This document shows positions 16,436-25,469 of a stretch of 64,000 nucleotides of DNA, piece by piece (within the stretch, counting starts at the first letter, position 1; each line of letters starts with the position of its first letter). The stretch spans positions 1 through 64,000 of the forward strand of contig NZ_JBFHFC010000006.1 in NCBI RefSeq assembly GCF_041583835.1, in the 5' to 3' direction. This stretch comes from Thiomicrorhabdus sp041583835. Its GTDB lineage: Bacteria > Pseudomonadota > Gammaproteobacteria > Thiomicrospirales > Thiomicrospiraceae. The notes beneath the pieces are model-generated. The model did no database searches. It was not told the DNA's origin and saw nothing but the letters and a program-made list of their open reading frames with translations. The translations under genes and the position numbers were made by a program.

Positions 16436-17560
16436 GTGGGAATTTTAAACAAACTATTCGGTAACGGCATTTCAGAAACTTTACAGGCTGAAATCGAAAA
16501 GCAATTAAAGCAGACATTAGACCCAACCAGCGAAAAAAGCCTGGTTGAGCTGAAAGCGTTGAGTGGCATGCAGTTCAAAAAGGGTCACCTCGAACTCGAA
16601 ATCAAAATGCCCTACCCGTGCAAAAGCCTGTGGCCGACTATCGAACAGAACGCCAGCCACAACCTAAAACAGATTCCCGAAATCGAGTCGGTCAGCATCA
16701 AGTTTGAAACTGCCATCGTTTCCCATGACGTCCAAAAGGGAACCTCCCCGCTGCCCAACATCAAAAACATCATTGCCGTAGCGTCCGGCAAAGGCGGCGT
16801 CGGCAAATCCACCACCAGCGTCAACCTTGCCCTGGCTCTGCAACAGGAAGGCGCCCAAGTCGGCATTCTTGACGCAGATATTTACGGTCCGAGCATTCCG
16901 ACCATGCTCGGCATCAACGACAAACCACAGTCGGAAAATGGCAAAACCATGAAACCGCTTGAAGCATACGGCTTACAAGTTATGTCAATCGGAGTTTTGA
17001 TCGAAGAAGACTCCCCGATGATTTGGCGCGGTCCGATCGTCACCCAAACCTTAACCCAATTACTTAAAGAGACCGATTGGAAAGATCTGGATTATCTAAT
17101 TATCGACCTTCCTCCGGGAACGGGCGACGTCCAACTCACCTTGGCACAACAAATTCCGGTCACCGGTTCAATCATCGTCACGACTCCGCAACAAGTGTCG
17201 TTAATCGATGCAAAAAAAGGTTTGAAGATGTTCGAAAAAGTCGAAATTCCGATACTGGGAATCATCGAAAACATGTCGACCCACATTTGCAGCAACTGCG
17301 GCCATGAAGAAGCCGTATTCGGTGAACATGGCGGCCAAAAGCTGGCCGAAACCTACCACGTGGATTTCCTGGGATCTTTACCACTGGATAAACGCATCCG
17401 TGAAGAAGCCGACATGGGTAAACCGACGGTCACGGCAGAACCCAACAGCTCCATAGCCCACAAATATCGCGACATGGCACACCAAGTCAGTGCCAAGATC
17501 GGCATCACCAAACGCAATTACGGCAACCTATTCCCGGAAATCGTCATTCAAAATACATAA
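16436..17560 (+). CDS. apbC: Mrp/ApbC-type iron-sulfur cluster carrier ATPase
   Basis: The 374-residue protein combines an N-terminal DUF59/MIP18-like domain (about 1-85) with a P-loop ATPase: deviant Walker A ASGKGGVGKSTTSVN, GILDADIYGPSIPTMLG, and DLPPGTGDVQLT. The CSNCG motif near the C-terminal part (HICSNCGHEE) provides the CxxC that bridges an iron-sulfur cluster between two subunits. It is a cytosolic carrier delivering clusters to target enzymes. The start is GTG, with AGAGG upstream. The apbC-metG neighbourhood matches E. coli, although here a STAS gene lies between them. Confidence 0.92.
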   Translation: MGILNKLFGNGISETLQAEIEKQLKQTLDPTSEKSLVELKALSGMQFKKGHLELEIKMPYPCKSLWPTIEQNASHNLKQIPEIESVSIKFETAIVSHDVQKGTSPLPNIKNIIAVASGKGGVGKSTTSVNLALALQQEGAQVGILDADIYGPSIPTMLGINDKPQSENGKTMKPLEAYGLQVMSIGVLIEEDSPMIWRGPIVTQTLTQLLKETDWKDLDYLIIDLPPGTGDVQLTLAQQIPVTGSIIVTTPQQVSLIDAKKGLKMFEKVEIPILGIIENMSTHICSNCGHEEAVFGEHGGQKLAETYHVDFLGSLPLDKRIREEADMGKPTVTAEPNSSIAHKYRDMAHQVSAKIGITKRNYGNLFPEIVIQNT

Positions 17561-17595
17561 GATCGACTAACCGAAAAACCTTAAATTCATCCAAT

Positions 17596-17626
17596 AAAAA
17601 AGCACGTATAAAACGTGCTTTTTTTT
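17596..17626. terminator. Bidirectional terminator between apbC and the STAS gene
   Basis: AAAAAAGCACGT and ACGTGCTTTTTTTT pair around a short loop; A- and T-runs allow termination of both converging genes. Confidence 0.85.
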
Positions 17627-17648
17627 GTTTAACGAAACCGATATTCGA

Positions 17649-17960
17649 TCAATGCAGACTTTTAATTGAAAACAACTGGTCAAAATGCGCCACTCTCAAT
17701 ATCTCCATGACCTGCTCGGTAACATTGACAATCTGGATTCTTTTTTTATCGCCGCCGGTTCTCTCTCTCAATAAAAGCAGCATACCCAATGCCGAACTAT
17801 CCAGATAAGTGGTATTTTTCATATCGATATAGAAAACAGAATCGGGGGACGAAAGGTAAGCTCTGTAGGAATCATTAAAGTCATCGTAACAACTAACGTC
17901 AAAACTTCCGATTATTGAAATAATGACGTCATCATTTAAAACCTTACATTCAACCCCCAC
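17649..17960 (-). CDS. STAS-domain anti-sigma-factor antagonist-like protein
   Basis: The 103-residue protein is a single STAS domain: strands VIISIIGSFDVSC and VFYIDMKNTTYLDSSALGMLLLL, where the conserved serine of the DSSALG motif is the site phosphorylated in SpoIIAA-like proteins. Such proteins work in partner switching: unphosphorylated, they bind an anti-sigma factor or enzyme; a kinase inactivates them and a PP2C phosphatase reactivates them. A response regulator-PP2C phosphatase lies at 37007-38131, but no kinase of the RsbW type is next to either. The GTG at 17960 is preferred because AGGA lies eight bases upstream; a TTG start five codons earlier is possible. Confidence 0.85.
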   Translation of the reverse strand: MGVECKVLNDDVIISIIGSFDVSCYDDFNDSYRAYLSSPDSVFYIDMKNTTYLDSSALGMLLLLRERTGGDKKRIQIVNVTEQVMEILRVAHFDQLFSIKSLH

Positions 17961-18136
17961 AGAACCATTCCTCAAGTAAAAGACAATAGAATTAAAACAT
18001 CATAATAAATGACAGCCACCCTCTATTCAAACACTATCTGCAAAAACACGTATAAAACCCCAAATAAATTGTGAACTAGGGTTTTTCAGACCATATAAAA
18101 TATGCAACAAACACACAACGCAGCCATCAAAATGGC

Positions 18137-18142
18137 TATAAT
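18137..18142 (+). promoter_or_regulatory. Possible -10 element for metG
   Basis: A perfect TATAAT lies 83 bases upstream of the metG start in an otherwise gene-free 250-base gap. No good -35 was found at the normal distance, so the call is tentative. Confidence 0.3.
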
Positions 18143-18224
18143 ATTCGGTTACTTTTGATTGGATTGCTCAAGCGAAATCCGAGCCGTCCCATTCGACTAA
18201 ACCTTATTCAACCTATAACCGAAA

Positions 18225-20318
18225 ATGGATTCTTTTAAGATGTCTGAAAAACCGAATTCTTCTACTGCAAAGCAATCCCCAAGAAAAATCCTAATCACCA
18301 GCGCATTACCTTATGCAAATGGACCAATTCATTTGGGGCATTTAGTTGAATACATCCAAACAGACATCTGGGCGCGTTTCCAGAAAATGCGCGGACATCA
18401 GTGTACCTATGTCTGCGCCGACGACGCACATGGAACACCGATTATGCTACGCGCCCAGGCCGAAGGCATTACCCCGGAACAATTAATCGCCAAATCTTCC
18501 GAAGAACATCAGGCGGATTTTGCCGGGTTCAATATCGCATTCGACCACTATCACAGCACCAACTCTCCTGAAAACGAAGAGTTAGCCGGTTATATCTACA
18601 CCCAACTTAAAGAACAGGGACACATCAGCCGTAAAACGATCACCCAGTTCTACGACCCTGAAAAAGAGATGTTCCTTCCCGATCGTTTCATTAAAGGGAC
18701 CTGCCCGAAGTGTAAGGCCGAAGACCAGTACGGCGACAACTGCGAAGTGTGTGGTGCGACTTACAGCCCAACCGAACTTCTGAACCCGAAATCAGTGGTT
18801 TCCGGCGCCACGCCGGTCGAAAAGGAGACCGATCACCTCTTCTTCGAATTGGCGCACTTTGAAGAGATGTTGAAAAACTGGACTCACAAAGGACATCTGC
18901 AAACGCAAATCGCCAACAAATTGGATGAATGGTTCGAATCCGGACTTCGCGGCTGGGATATTTCCCGTGACGCCCCTTATTTCGGCTTCCAGATTCCGGG
19001 CGAAAAAGATAAGTTTTTCTATGTTTGGCTGGATGCACCGGTCGGTTACATGGCAAGCTTTAAAGCCTATTGCGAAAAATCGGGGCTTAACTTCGACGAA
19101 TACTGGAAAGCGGACAGCGACGCGGAACTTTATCATTTCATCGGTAAAGACATCATCTACTTCCACGCCCTATTCTGGCCGGCGATGTTATCCGGTGCCG
19201 GATTCCGTACGCCGGATGCCATCTTTGCACACGGATTCCTAACGGTTGACGGACAAAAAATGTCCAAGTCCCGCGGTACATTCATTATGGCCAGAACGTA
19301 TCTGGATCATTTGAATCCGGAATACCTGCGTTATTACTTTGCCGCTAAACTGAATAGCCGCATTGACGACATTGACTTAAACCTGGAAGACTTTGCCCAA
19401 AGAGTCAACTCCGACCTAGTCGGAAAGGTTGTCAATATCGCCAGCCGTTGCGCCGGATTCGTCGTCAAGAAATTCGATGGCAAACTAAGTAGCGAATGGA
19501 GTGCCGATGCTCAGGCCCTGTACGACAGTTTCGCCAACGAATCCGAAATGATCGCCGAACTTTACGAAAAACGCGACTACGGACAAGCCATGCGCGAGAT
19601 CATGGCACTGGCGGACAGAGCCAACGAATACATCGCGGAAACCGCGCCTTGGGTACTTGCCAAAGAAGAAGGCAAGGAAAAGGAACTGCATGAATCGGTC
19701 AGCGTCGGAATCAACCTGTTCCGTGTATTGATGACTTATTTGGCCCCGGTTATTCCGGCCACCGCCGATCAGGCAAAAGCGTTTTTGAACATTGACGACT
19801 GGCGCTGGCAGGATGTCGCTACGCCGCTTAAAGGCCACGCCATCAACAAGTTCAAAGCCCTGCTGACCCGTTTGGAAATGGAACAGATTCAAAAAATGAT
19901 CGACGATTCACAACAAAGCCTGACGGCAACCAACCAAAAACCGGCTGCTGCACCTGCGCCACAAGCGACGCAGGATTTTGATCCTCTGGCGGAAGAGATT
20001 TCAATCGAAGATTTTGCAAAAGTCGATTTACGCGTTGCCAAAATCATCAATGCCGAAGCCGTTCCGGAAGCTAATAAGTTACTAAAATTGACGCTGGATA
20101 TCGGTTTTGAACAGCGCCAGGTCTTTGCCGGGATTAAATCGGCCTATGAACCGGAACAACTGATTGGTAAATTAACCGTCATGGTCGCCAACCTAAAACC
20201 TCGTAAAATGCGTTTCGGTCTTTCCGAAGGCATGGTATTGGCAGCAGGACCGGGCGGCAGCGATCTATTCGTTTTATCGCCTGACGAAGGTGCTCAACCG
20301 GGTATGCGAGTGAAATAA
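18225..20318 (+). CDS. metG: Methionyl-tRNA synthetase
   Basis: MetG charges tRNA-Met. The 697-residue protein has the class I signatures HLGH (in YANGPIHLGHL) and KMSKS (in GQKMSKSRGTF), and a zinc knuckle with two cysteine pairs (CPKCKAED and CEVCGATY near residues 159-179). A Pro/Ala-rich linker at about 570-590 joins a C-terminal EMAP/Trbp111-like tRNA-binding domain (DLRVAKIINAEAVPEANKLL) that also drives dimerisation. This is the E. coli-type architecture. Two ATGs, at 18225 and 18240, are both possible starts; neither has a strong ribosome-binding site. The rsx operon begins 43 bases downstream. Confidence 0.96.
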   Translation: MDSFKMSEKPNSSTAKQSPRKILITSALPYANGPIHLGHLVEYIQTDIWARFQKMRGHQCTYVCADDAHGTPIMLRAQAEGITPEQLIAKSSEEHQADFAGFNIAFDHYHSTNSPENEELAGYIYTQLKEQGHISRKTITQFYDPEKEMFLPDRFIKGTCPKCKAEDQYGDNCEVCGATYSPTELLNPKSVVSGATPVEKETDHLFFELAHFEEMLKNWTHKGHLQTQIANKLDEWFESGLRGWDISRDAPYFGFQIPGEKDKFFYVWLDAPVGYMASFKAYCEKSGLNFDEYWKADSDAELYHFIGKDIIYFHALFWPAMLSGAGFRTPDAIFAHGFLTVDGQKMSKSRGTFIMARTYLDHLNPEYLRYYFAAKLNSRIDDIDLNLEDFAQRVNSDLVGKVVNIASRCAGFVVKKFDGKLSSEWSADAQALYDSFANESEMIAELYEKRDYGQAMREIMALADRANEYIAETAPWVLAKEEGKEKELHESVSVGINLFRVLMTYLAPVIPATADQAKAFLNIDDWRWQDVATPLKGHAINKFKALLTRLEMEQIQKMIDDSQQSLTATNQKPAAAPAPQATQDFDPLAEEISIEDFAKVDLRVAKIINAEAVPEANKLLKLTLDIGFEQRQVFAGIKSAYEPEQLIGKLTVMVANLKPRKMRFGLSEGMVLAAGPGGSDLFVLSPDEGAQPGMRVK

Positions 20319-20361
20319 GAACGGCGGAGCGTAATTCCGGCCGAATCAAGGCGAGCGTGAT

Positions 20362-20940
20362 ATGCAAGAATATATCCTGATCTTAATCAGTACCGTATTG
20401 GTAAACAATTTCGTATTGGTCAAATTCTTAGGCCTCTGCCCTTTCATGGGCGTGTCCAAGAAAACCGATGCGGCATTGGGAATGGGATTAGCGACAACGT
20501 TCGTCATGACGCTTTCATCGGTACTCAGCTACATCATCTATACTTACCTTCTGCACCCGTTCGGATTGGAGTATTTACAGACCATCGGCTTCATTCTTGC
20601 CATTGCGGCGGTGGTCGGCTTTACCGAAATGGCCATCCACAAAACCAGTCCGACACTTTATCAAGTCCTCGGTATCTACCTACCTCTGATTACCACAAAC
20701 TGTGCGGTTTTAGGGGTTGCGTTACTGAATGTCGGTGAAAAAAACAACTTCATCGAATCCGCCGTTTACGGTTTCGGTGCCGCTGTCGGCTTTACATTAG
20801 TCATGATTCTGTTCGCATCCATTCGCGAACGTGTTGACGCTTCCGACGTTCCGGCTCCGTTTAAAGGCGCCCCGATCGCATTGATTACCGCCGGTTTGAT
20901 GTCTATGGCGTTTATGGGATTCGGTGGTTTAGTTAAATGA
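20362..20940 (+). CDS. rsxA: Rsx/Rnf electron transport complex subunit A
   Basis: RsxA is one of the integral membrane subunits of the Rnf complex, which moves electrons between NADH and ferredoxin-type carriers coupled to an ion gradient; in E. coli it keeps SoxR reduced. The 192-residue protein has six hydrophobic segments and the conserved loops FVLVKFLGLCPFMGVSKK and ITTNCAVLGVALLN, whose cysteines hold a membrane-embedded iron-sulfur cluster between RsxA and RsxE. It starts the operon and overlaps rsxB by four bases (ATGA). Confidence 0.95.
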   Translation: MQEYILILISTVLVNNFVLVKFLGLCPFMGVSKKTDAALGMGLATTFVMTLSSVLSYIIYTYLLHPFGLEYLQTIGFILAIAAVVGFTEMAIHKTSPTLYQVLGIYLPLITTNCAVLGVALLNVGEKNNFIESAVYGFGAAVGFTLVMILFASIRERVDASDVPAPFKGAPIALITAGLMSMAFMGFGGLVK

Positions 20941-21488
20941 TCGAAGCAATCCTCATTTTCTTTGGCCTAGCCGCTCTATTCGGCATTTTATTGGGTTACG
21001 CCTCGATTCGATTCAAAGTGGAAGGTAATCCGCAGGCGGAACAGATCGACAAAATCCTACCGCAAACACAGTGCGGCCAGTGTGGTTATCCAGGCTGCAA
21101 ACCCTATGCCGAAGCGTTGGCCAATGGTGAAGCGGAAGTCAACCTGTGCATTCCTGGCGGCACCGAGGTGATGATTGAAATATCCGAAATCACCGGTCTC
21201 GAGCCTAAAGCCATGGATGAAGCCGCGACGGAACCCAAACCTAAGGAAACAGCCTTTATCAACGAAGACCTCTGCATCGGCTGTGTTTTGTGCATTAAAG
21301 AGTGTCCGGTCGACGCCATTCTCGGTGCCACCAAAATGATGCATACCGTCATCCAGAAAGAATGTACCGGTTGCGAGAAGTGCGTTCCGGTCTGTCCGGT
21401 TGACTGTATCGACATGATTCCGGTCGAAGTCACGCCTAAAAACTGGAAGTGGCCCGAACCCAATAAGGCATCAGGAGGTGATCAATGA
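20937..21488 (+). CDS. rsxB: Rsx/Rnf complex ferredoxin subunit B
   Basis: The 183-residue protein has an N-terminal membrane helix (residues 2-24, EAILIFFGLAALFGILLGYA), a 4Fe-4S domain with QCGQCGYPGC, and two ferredoxin-type clusters (CIGCVLCIKECPVD and CTGCEKCVPVCPVD). It is the membrane-anchored electron-transfer subunit on the cytoplasmic face of the Rnf complex. It overlaps both rsxA and rsxC by four bases, which implies translational coupling and equal production. Confidence 0.95.
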   Translation: MIEAILIFFGLAALFGILLGYASIRFKVEGNPQAEQIDKILPQTQCGQCGYPGCKPYAEALANGEAEVNLCIPGGTEVMIEISEITGLEPKAMDEAATEPKPKETAFINEDLCIGCVLCIKECPVDAILGATKMMHTVIQKECTGCEKCVPVCPVDCIDMIPVEVTPKNWKWPEPNKASGGDQ

Positions 21489-23770
21489 ATTTGTTTACCC
21501 CGATAGTCAACCTATTGGCTAAAGCCCACCCTTCCGCGAAACGTTTGATGCACAAATTCAATGGCGGCGTATTCCCCAAATACAATAAATCACTGTCTGC
21601 CAGCCAGCCGATCCGAGCCAAGCTCATTCCACAACAGTTGATTTTACCGCTGCAACAACAGGTCGGCTTGCCGCCTGAAGTCAAAGTACAGGTTGGCGAC
21701 AAAGTCAAAAAAAATCAACTACTTGCACAACCTTCCAAAGATCCGTTTAAAGCATTGAGTGTTCCGGTACACGCGCCGACTTCGGGAACAATCACCGCGA
21801 TTCAGCCAATCACCTTACCGCACCCTTCCGGCCTGGAAGATCAGGCGATCATTCTCGAACCGGACGGTCTTGACGAGGCATTGGATAACATACTTGGTGT
21901 AGACGGTACCGTACCCGAGTCACCACTCGCCCTTAAAGAGATTCTACTGAATGCCGGTATTGTCGGTATGGGCGGTGCGGGCTTCCCGACTTACGCCAAA
22001 ATCCCGAATCAGCGCGGTAAAATTCATACATTGTTAATCAATGGCGCCGAATGCGAGCCGTTCATTACCTGCGACGATTTATTGATGCAGACCGAAGCCG
22101 ACAGCATTATTCAGGGTGCTTTAATCACAGCCGAAGCGTTAGGGGCAGAACGTATCATCTGCGGAATCGAATCCAACAAACCGGCAGCGATCAAAGCCAT
22201 GCAAAAAGCCGCGGCCAATAACCGTGTGGAAATCAAAGTTGTTGAAACCGTCTATCCTATGGGCGGTCAAAAACAACTCACCCTAGAGTTAACCGGCGTT
22301 GAAATGCCGCACAAGGCACACGCGGTCGATATCGGCATGCTCATGATGAACGTTGCCACCTATACCACCATTTATCGTGCCGTCACTTTCGGCGAACCGC
22401 TGACTTCGCGTTTAGTAACGGTTTCCGGACTGGGTTTGAATCAACCCTTTAACATGCACGTCTTGATCGGTACGCCGTTTTCGACGTTGGCACAGGCCGC
22501 ACAACCCAAAACCGAACTTAATTACCCTCTTGTAATGGGCGGCCCCATGATGGGCTTCAAGGTCGCAAACAACGACGTGCCGGTTATCAAGACCACCAAC
22601 TGCATTCTAGCGAACCCTCCCGAACCGGTCGAAATGCAAATGCCTTGTATCCGCTGTGGTGACTGCATGGATGCTTGCCCGGTCAATCTGCTACCGCAAC
22701 AGATGTATTGGCACAGCCAGGCACACGAGTTCGACAAAGTTGAGAAATTAAACGTATTCGACTGCATTGAATGTGGATGCTGCAGTTACGTGTGCCCTAG
22801 CCACATCCCACTCGTACAGTATTACCGCCACGCCAAATCCGAAATCAAAGAAATTCACGCCGAAAAAGAAGCCGTCGAATTGGCAAAACAACGTCATGAA
22901 TTCAGACTGGCTCGCATCGAACGTGAAAAACAGGAACGCGAAGCGCGCCTGAAAGCTAAAAAAGAAGCGGTTAAAAAAGAGGCTGCTAAAGCGCCTACCG
23001 ATGAAAGTGCCGGTAAAAAAACGAGTTCGGCAGCTGCTGCAGCGAAAGCCGCCGCCGCAAAACGAGCCGCTGCCAAAGGCCAGCAGGCATCCTCTACCGA
23101 AGAGCAAACGGAAACCAAAATGCCTTCCGCTCGCCTAAAAGCGATTGAAGCAGCTAAGTTGGCCGCTCAGAAGTCTGTCAAAAGAGAAACTTCCGATGCC
23201 GATACGGATACCAAGCAAGACGCCGCACCAATGGCTAAGCCGGATCCGAAAGCGGCTGCAAAACAAGCGGCCATGCTGGCGGCTAAAAAGCGCGCTCAAG
23301 CAAAAGCACAGCAAACGGCCGAGACGACCGACCTGACTCAGGAAACCGCAACGACCGAAGCTTCGGAAAAAGAATCCGCACGCAAAGCGGCCATGCAAAC
23401 AGCCAGAGCAGCAGCCAAAAAACGTGCTGAGGCCAAAGCGGACAAAACCGATTCGATTGGCGAAGAAGAAATTACCCAACCCAATCCGCCACCGCCCGGG
23501 AAAACGCCTAAAGATGGCACGGTGGATAAACGCAAAGCCGCAATGGAAGCCGCCAAGGCCGCCGCTAAAAAACGTGCGGCGGAAAAAGCAGCGCTAGAGG
23601 AAAAGACCGTAAAAACCGATTCGGCTGACGAAATGACGGATTCTCAACCATCAGAGTCCGATTCAGCAACGTCAACGGACAATGCGGCCGATAAACTTAA
23701 AGCAGCAATGGAGGCGGCGAAAAAACGTGCTGCCGCCCGAAAAGCCAAACAACAAGCCGACGAGCAATAG
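21485..23770 (+). CDS. rsxC: Rsx/Rnf complex NADH-binding subunit C with long Ala/Lys repeat tail
   Basis: RsxC is the peripheral subunit that holds FMN, NADH and two 4Fe-4S clusters and passes electrons to RsxB. The 761-residue protein has the NADH/FMN region (GIVGMGGAGFPTYAK, INGAECEPFITCDD), an SLBB domain, and the cluster motifs CIRCGDCMDACPVN and CIECGCCSYVCPSH near residues 380-430. From about residue 465 a 300-residue tail follows, rich in Ala, Lys and Arg and built from repeats like KAAMEAAKAAAKKRA. Comparable tails occur in E. coli RsxC. SD AGGAGGTGA is strong. Confidence 0.95.
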   Translation: MNLFTPIVNLLAKAHPSAKRLMHKFNGGVFPKYNKSLSASQPIRAKLIPQQLILPLQQQVGLPPEVKVQVGDKVKKNQLLAQPSKDPFKALSVPVHAPTSGTITAIQPITLPHPSGLEDQAIILEPDGLDEALDNILGVDGTVPESPLALKEILLNAGIVGMGGAGFPTYAKIPNQRGKIHTLLINGAECEPFITCDDLLMQTEADSIIQGALITAEALGAERIICGIESNKPAAIKAMQKAAANNRVEIKVVETVYPMGGQKQLTLELTGVEMPHKAHAVDIGMLMMNVATYTTIYRAVTFGEPLTSRLVTVSGLGLNQPFNMHVLIGTPFSTLAQAAQPKTELNYPLVMGGPMMGFKVANNDVPVIKTTNCILANPPEPVEMQMPCIRCGDCMDACPVNLLPQQMYWHSQAHEFDKVEKLNVFDCIECGCCSYVCPSHIPLVQYYRHAKSEIKEIHAEKEAVELAKQRHEFRLARIEREKQEREARLKAKKEAVKKEAAKAPTDESAGKKTSSAAAAAKAAAAKRAAAKGQQASSTEEQTETKMPSARLKAIEAAKLAAQKSVKRETSDADTDTKQDAAPMAKPDPKAAAKQAAMLAAKKRAQAKAQQTAETTDLTQETATTEASEKESARKAAMQTARAAAKKRAEAKADKTDSIGEEEITQPNPPPPGKTPKDGTVDKRKAAMEAAKAAAKKRAAEKAALEEKTVKTDSADEMTDSQPSESDSATSTDNAADKLKAAMEAAKKRAAARKAKQQADEQ
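23130..23760 (+). repeat. Degenerate coding repeats in the RsxC tail
   Basis: At least five protein repeats of about 15-20 residues occur, with a core like (R/K)-K-A-A-M-x-A-A-(K/R)-x-A-A-K-K-R-A, separated by acidic, Thr/Ser-rich spacers of 20-35 residues. They begin near 23132, 23251, 23378, 23530 and 23695. The DNA copies have diverged, so the repeat is maintained at protein level. The alternation of basic helices with acidic spacers suggests helical segments of unknown binding role. Confidence 0.7.
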
Positions 23771-23782
23771 GAGAATTTCAAA

Positions 23783-24817
23783 GTGAGTCACCCCATCGTC
23801 TCTTCCTCTCCCTATGCACACAACAATCAAAACGTGCGTAAAGTCATGTTGCAGGTTCAAATTGCCGCTCTACCGGCATTAATGGCACACATCTATCTAT
23901 TCGGTTACGGTATCGTCATCCAATGGATGCTGGCGCTTACAACAGCCTTAGTCGTTGAATACGTCATGCTTAAATTACGCGGACGTCCGGTCTTGCCGTT
24001 TATTACCGACATGAGTGCATTAATCACCATCACCGGCTTGGTTTTCTGCATCCCTCCCGACGCCCCTTGGTGGATTGTGGTGACGGGCAGTGCGTTTGCC
24101 CTTATTTTCGGCAAACACCTGTACGGTGGTTTGGGTTACAACCCGTTCAATCCGGCCATGCTGGGTTATGCATTTTTATTGATCTCCTTTCCGGTTCAGA
24201 TGACACAATGGACCATGCCGGTCGAATTTACCCAAAGTACACTCGATTTCATGCAATCGGCGCACTACATTTTCAACGGCCATATCCCGGGGGTTTCGAT
24301 TGACATGTATACGGGCGCGACCCCATTGAACGAAATGCGCACCGGTTTATCTCAAGGCGTTTCAATCCACGACACGTTGAATAAAGAACTGCAAACGACA
24401 CTGTGGGGACTGAACAGCTGGGCATGGATCAATATCGCCTTTTTGATCGGCGGTCTTTGGATGCTCTACTCCGGTGTCATCAGTTGGCAATATCCTGTTG
24501 GTTTCTTGGGCACCCTCGCCGCCGTCAGCATGATGTTCAACCTAATCGATCCCGGACTTTATCCGCCGATGGATGTCGTCTTACTCACCGGCGGAACCAT
24601 GCTCGCCGCTTTCTTCATTATCACCGACCCGGTAACCGCCAGCACCACCCCCAAAGGAAAGTTGATCTATGCGGCCGGTATTGCAATTCTAGTCTACGTT
24701 ATTCGCAACTGGGGCGCGTTTCCGGACGGCATCGCCTTTGCCATATTATTGATGAACATTGCGGTTCCATTAATCGACCAATACACGCAGCCTCGTGTTT
24801 TTGGCCATAAACGATGA
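23783..24817 (+). CDS. rsxD: Rsx/Rnf complex membrane subunit D
   Basis: The 344-residue integral membrane protein has about nine to ten hydrophobic helices and the flavin-attachment motif in MYTGATPLNEM (near residue 178), where FMN is linked to the threonine through phosphate. RsxD, with RsxG, carries electrons across the membrane and is part of the ion path. The start is GTG with TAGGAG upstream, 12 bases after the rsxC stop. Loop KHLYGGLGYNPFNPAM is conserved. Confidence 0.95.
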   Translation: MSHPIVSSSPYAHNNQNVRKVMLQVQIAALPALMAHIYLFGYGIVIQWMLALTTALVVEYVMLKLRGRPVLPFITDMSALITITGLVFCIPPDAPWWIVVTGSAFALIFGKHLYGGLGYNPFNPAMLGYAFLLISFPVQMTQWTMPVEFTQSTLDFMQSAHYIFNGHIPGVSIDMYTGATPLNEMRTGLSQGVSIHDTLNKELQTTLWGLNSWAWINIAFLIGGLWMLYSGVISWQYPVGFLGTLAAVSMMFNLIDPGLYPPMDVVLLTGGTMLAAFFIITDPVTASTTPKGKLIYAAGIAILVYVIRNWGAFPDGIAFAILLMNIAVPLIDQYTQPRVFGHKR

Positions 24818-24827
24818 GTCGTTCCAA

Positions 24828-25469
24828 ATGATTGAATCCAACGGTAAATTACTCATACAAACCATGCTGCGTTCGGCCGGCAAGCTCAGCTTGTTCGTGT
24901 TGGTCAGTATTATTTTATTATTGGGCATCAAATACATCACCGACCCGCTGGTTGAAAAAGCCGAAAAGCAGACCTTAATGGACACCTTTAATCAGGTTCT
25001 ACCGGAATCGCTGTATGACAACCAACCTCTGACCGACACAAAAACGATTACCGATCCGACCCTGCTGGAAGCACTGGGAAGCGAACAACCGGTTACGGTT
25101 TACCGTGCACGTAAAAACGGCAAGCCGGCCGGTTTGATTTTGACGGCCATTGCAACGAACGGTTACAGCGGTAATATTCATTTGTTAATCGGCGTGATGG
25201 CAGACGGCCGTATTTCAGGCGTGCGGGTTTTAAAACATAAAGAAACCCCCGGCCTGGGCGATAAGATCGAAGTCAACAAACATTCGTGGATTCTCGAATT
25301 CAACGGTCGCAATCTTCGTGACGATAACGATCCGCGCTGGGCGGTTAAAAAAGACGGCGGTGATTTCGACCAATTCACCGGTGCAACGATTACGCCGAGA
25401 GCGGTGGTCGGTGCCGTCAAGAAAACCCTTAGCCTGATCAACCAACAAGGGGAAAAACTGTATGAGTGA
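24828..25469 (+). CDS. rsxG: Rsx/Rnf complex FMN-binding subunit G
   Basis: The 213-residue protein has one N-terminal membrane helix (LSLFVLVSIILLLGIKYI) and an FMN-binding domain that faces the periplasm. The flavinylation motif is DQFTGATITPRAV, near residue 185, with covalently bound FMN on the second threonine. The ATG at 24828 lies 10 bases after the rsxD stop; an earlier GTG inside rsxD and a later ATG (MLRSAGKL) are alternatives. It overlaps rsxE by eight bases. Confidence 0.93.
   Translation: MIESNGKLLIQTMLRSAGKLSLFVLVSIILLLGIKYITDPLVEKAEKQTLMDTFNQVLPESLYDNQPLTDTKTITDPTLLEALGSEQPVTVYRARKNGKPAGLILTAIATNGYSGNIHLLIGVMADGRISGVRVLKHKETPGLGDKIEVNKHSWILEFNGRNLRDDNDPRWAVKKDGGDFDQFTGATITPRAVVGAVKKTLSLINQQGEKLYE

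Noticed and set aside
22748..23107. Phe-rich minus-strand frame opposite rsxC
   Set aside because: Phe/Gly-rich composition is the reverse complement of the Lys/Ala repeat codons; not a gene.
23130..23760. Tandem DNA repeat or CRISPR-like array
   Set aside because: The periodicity is at protein level within RsxC; the DNA copies are diverged and spacers are coding.
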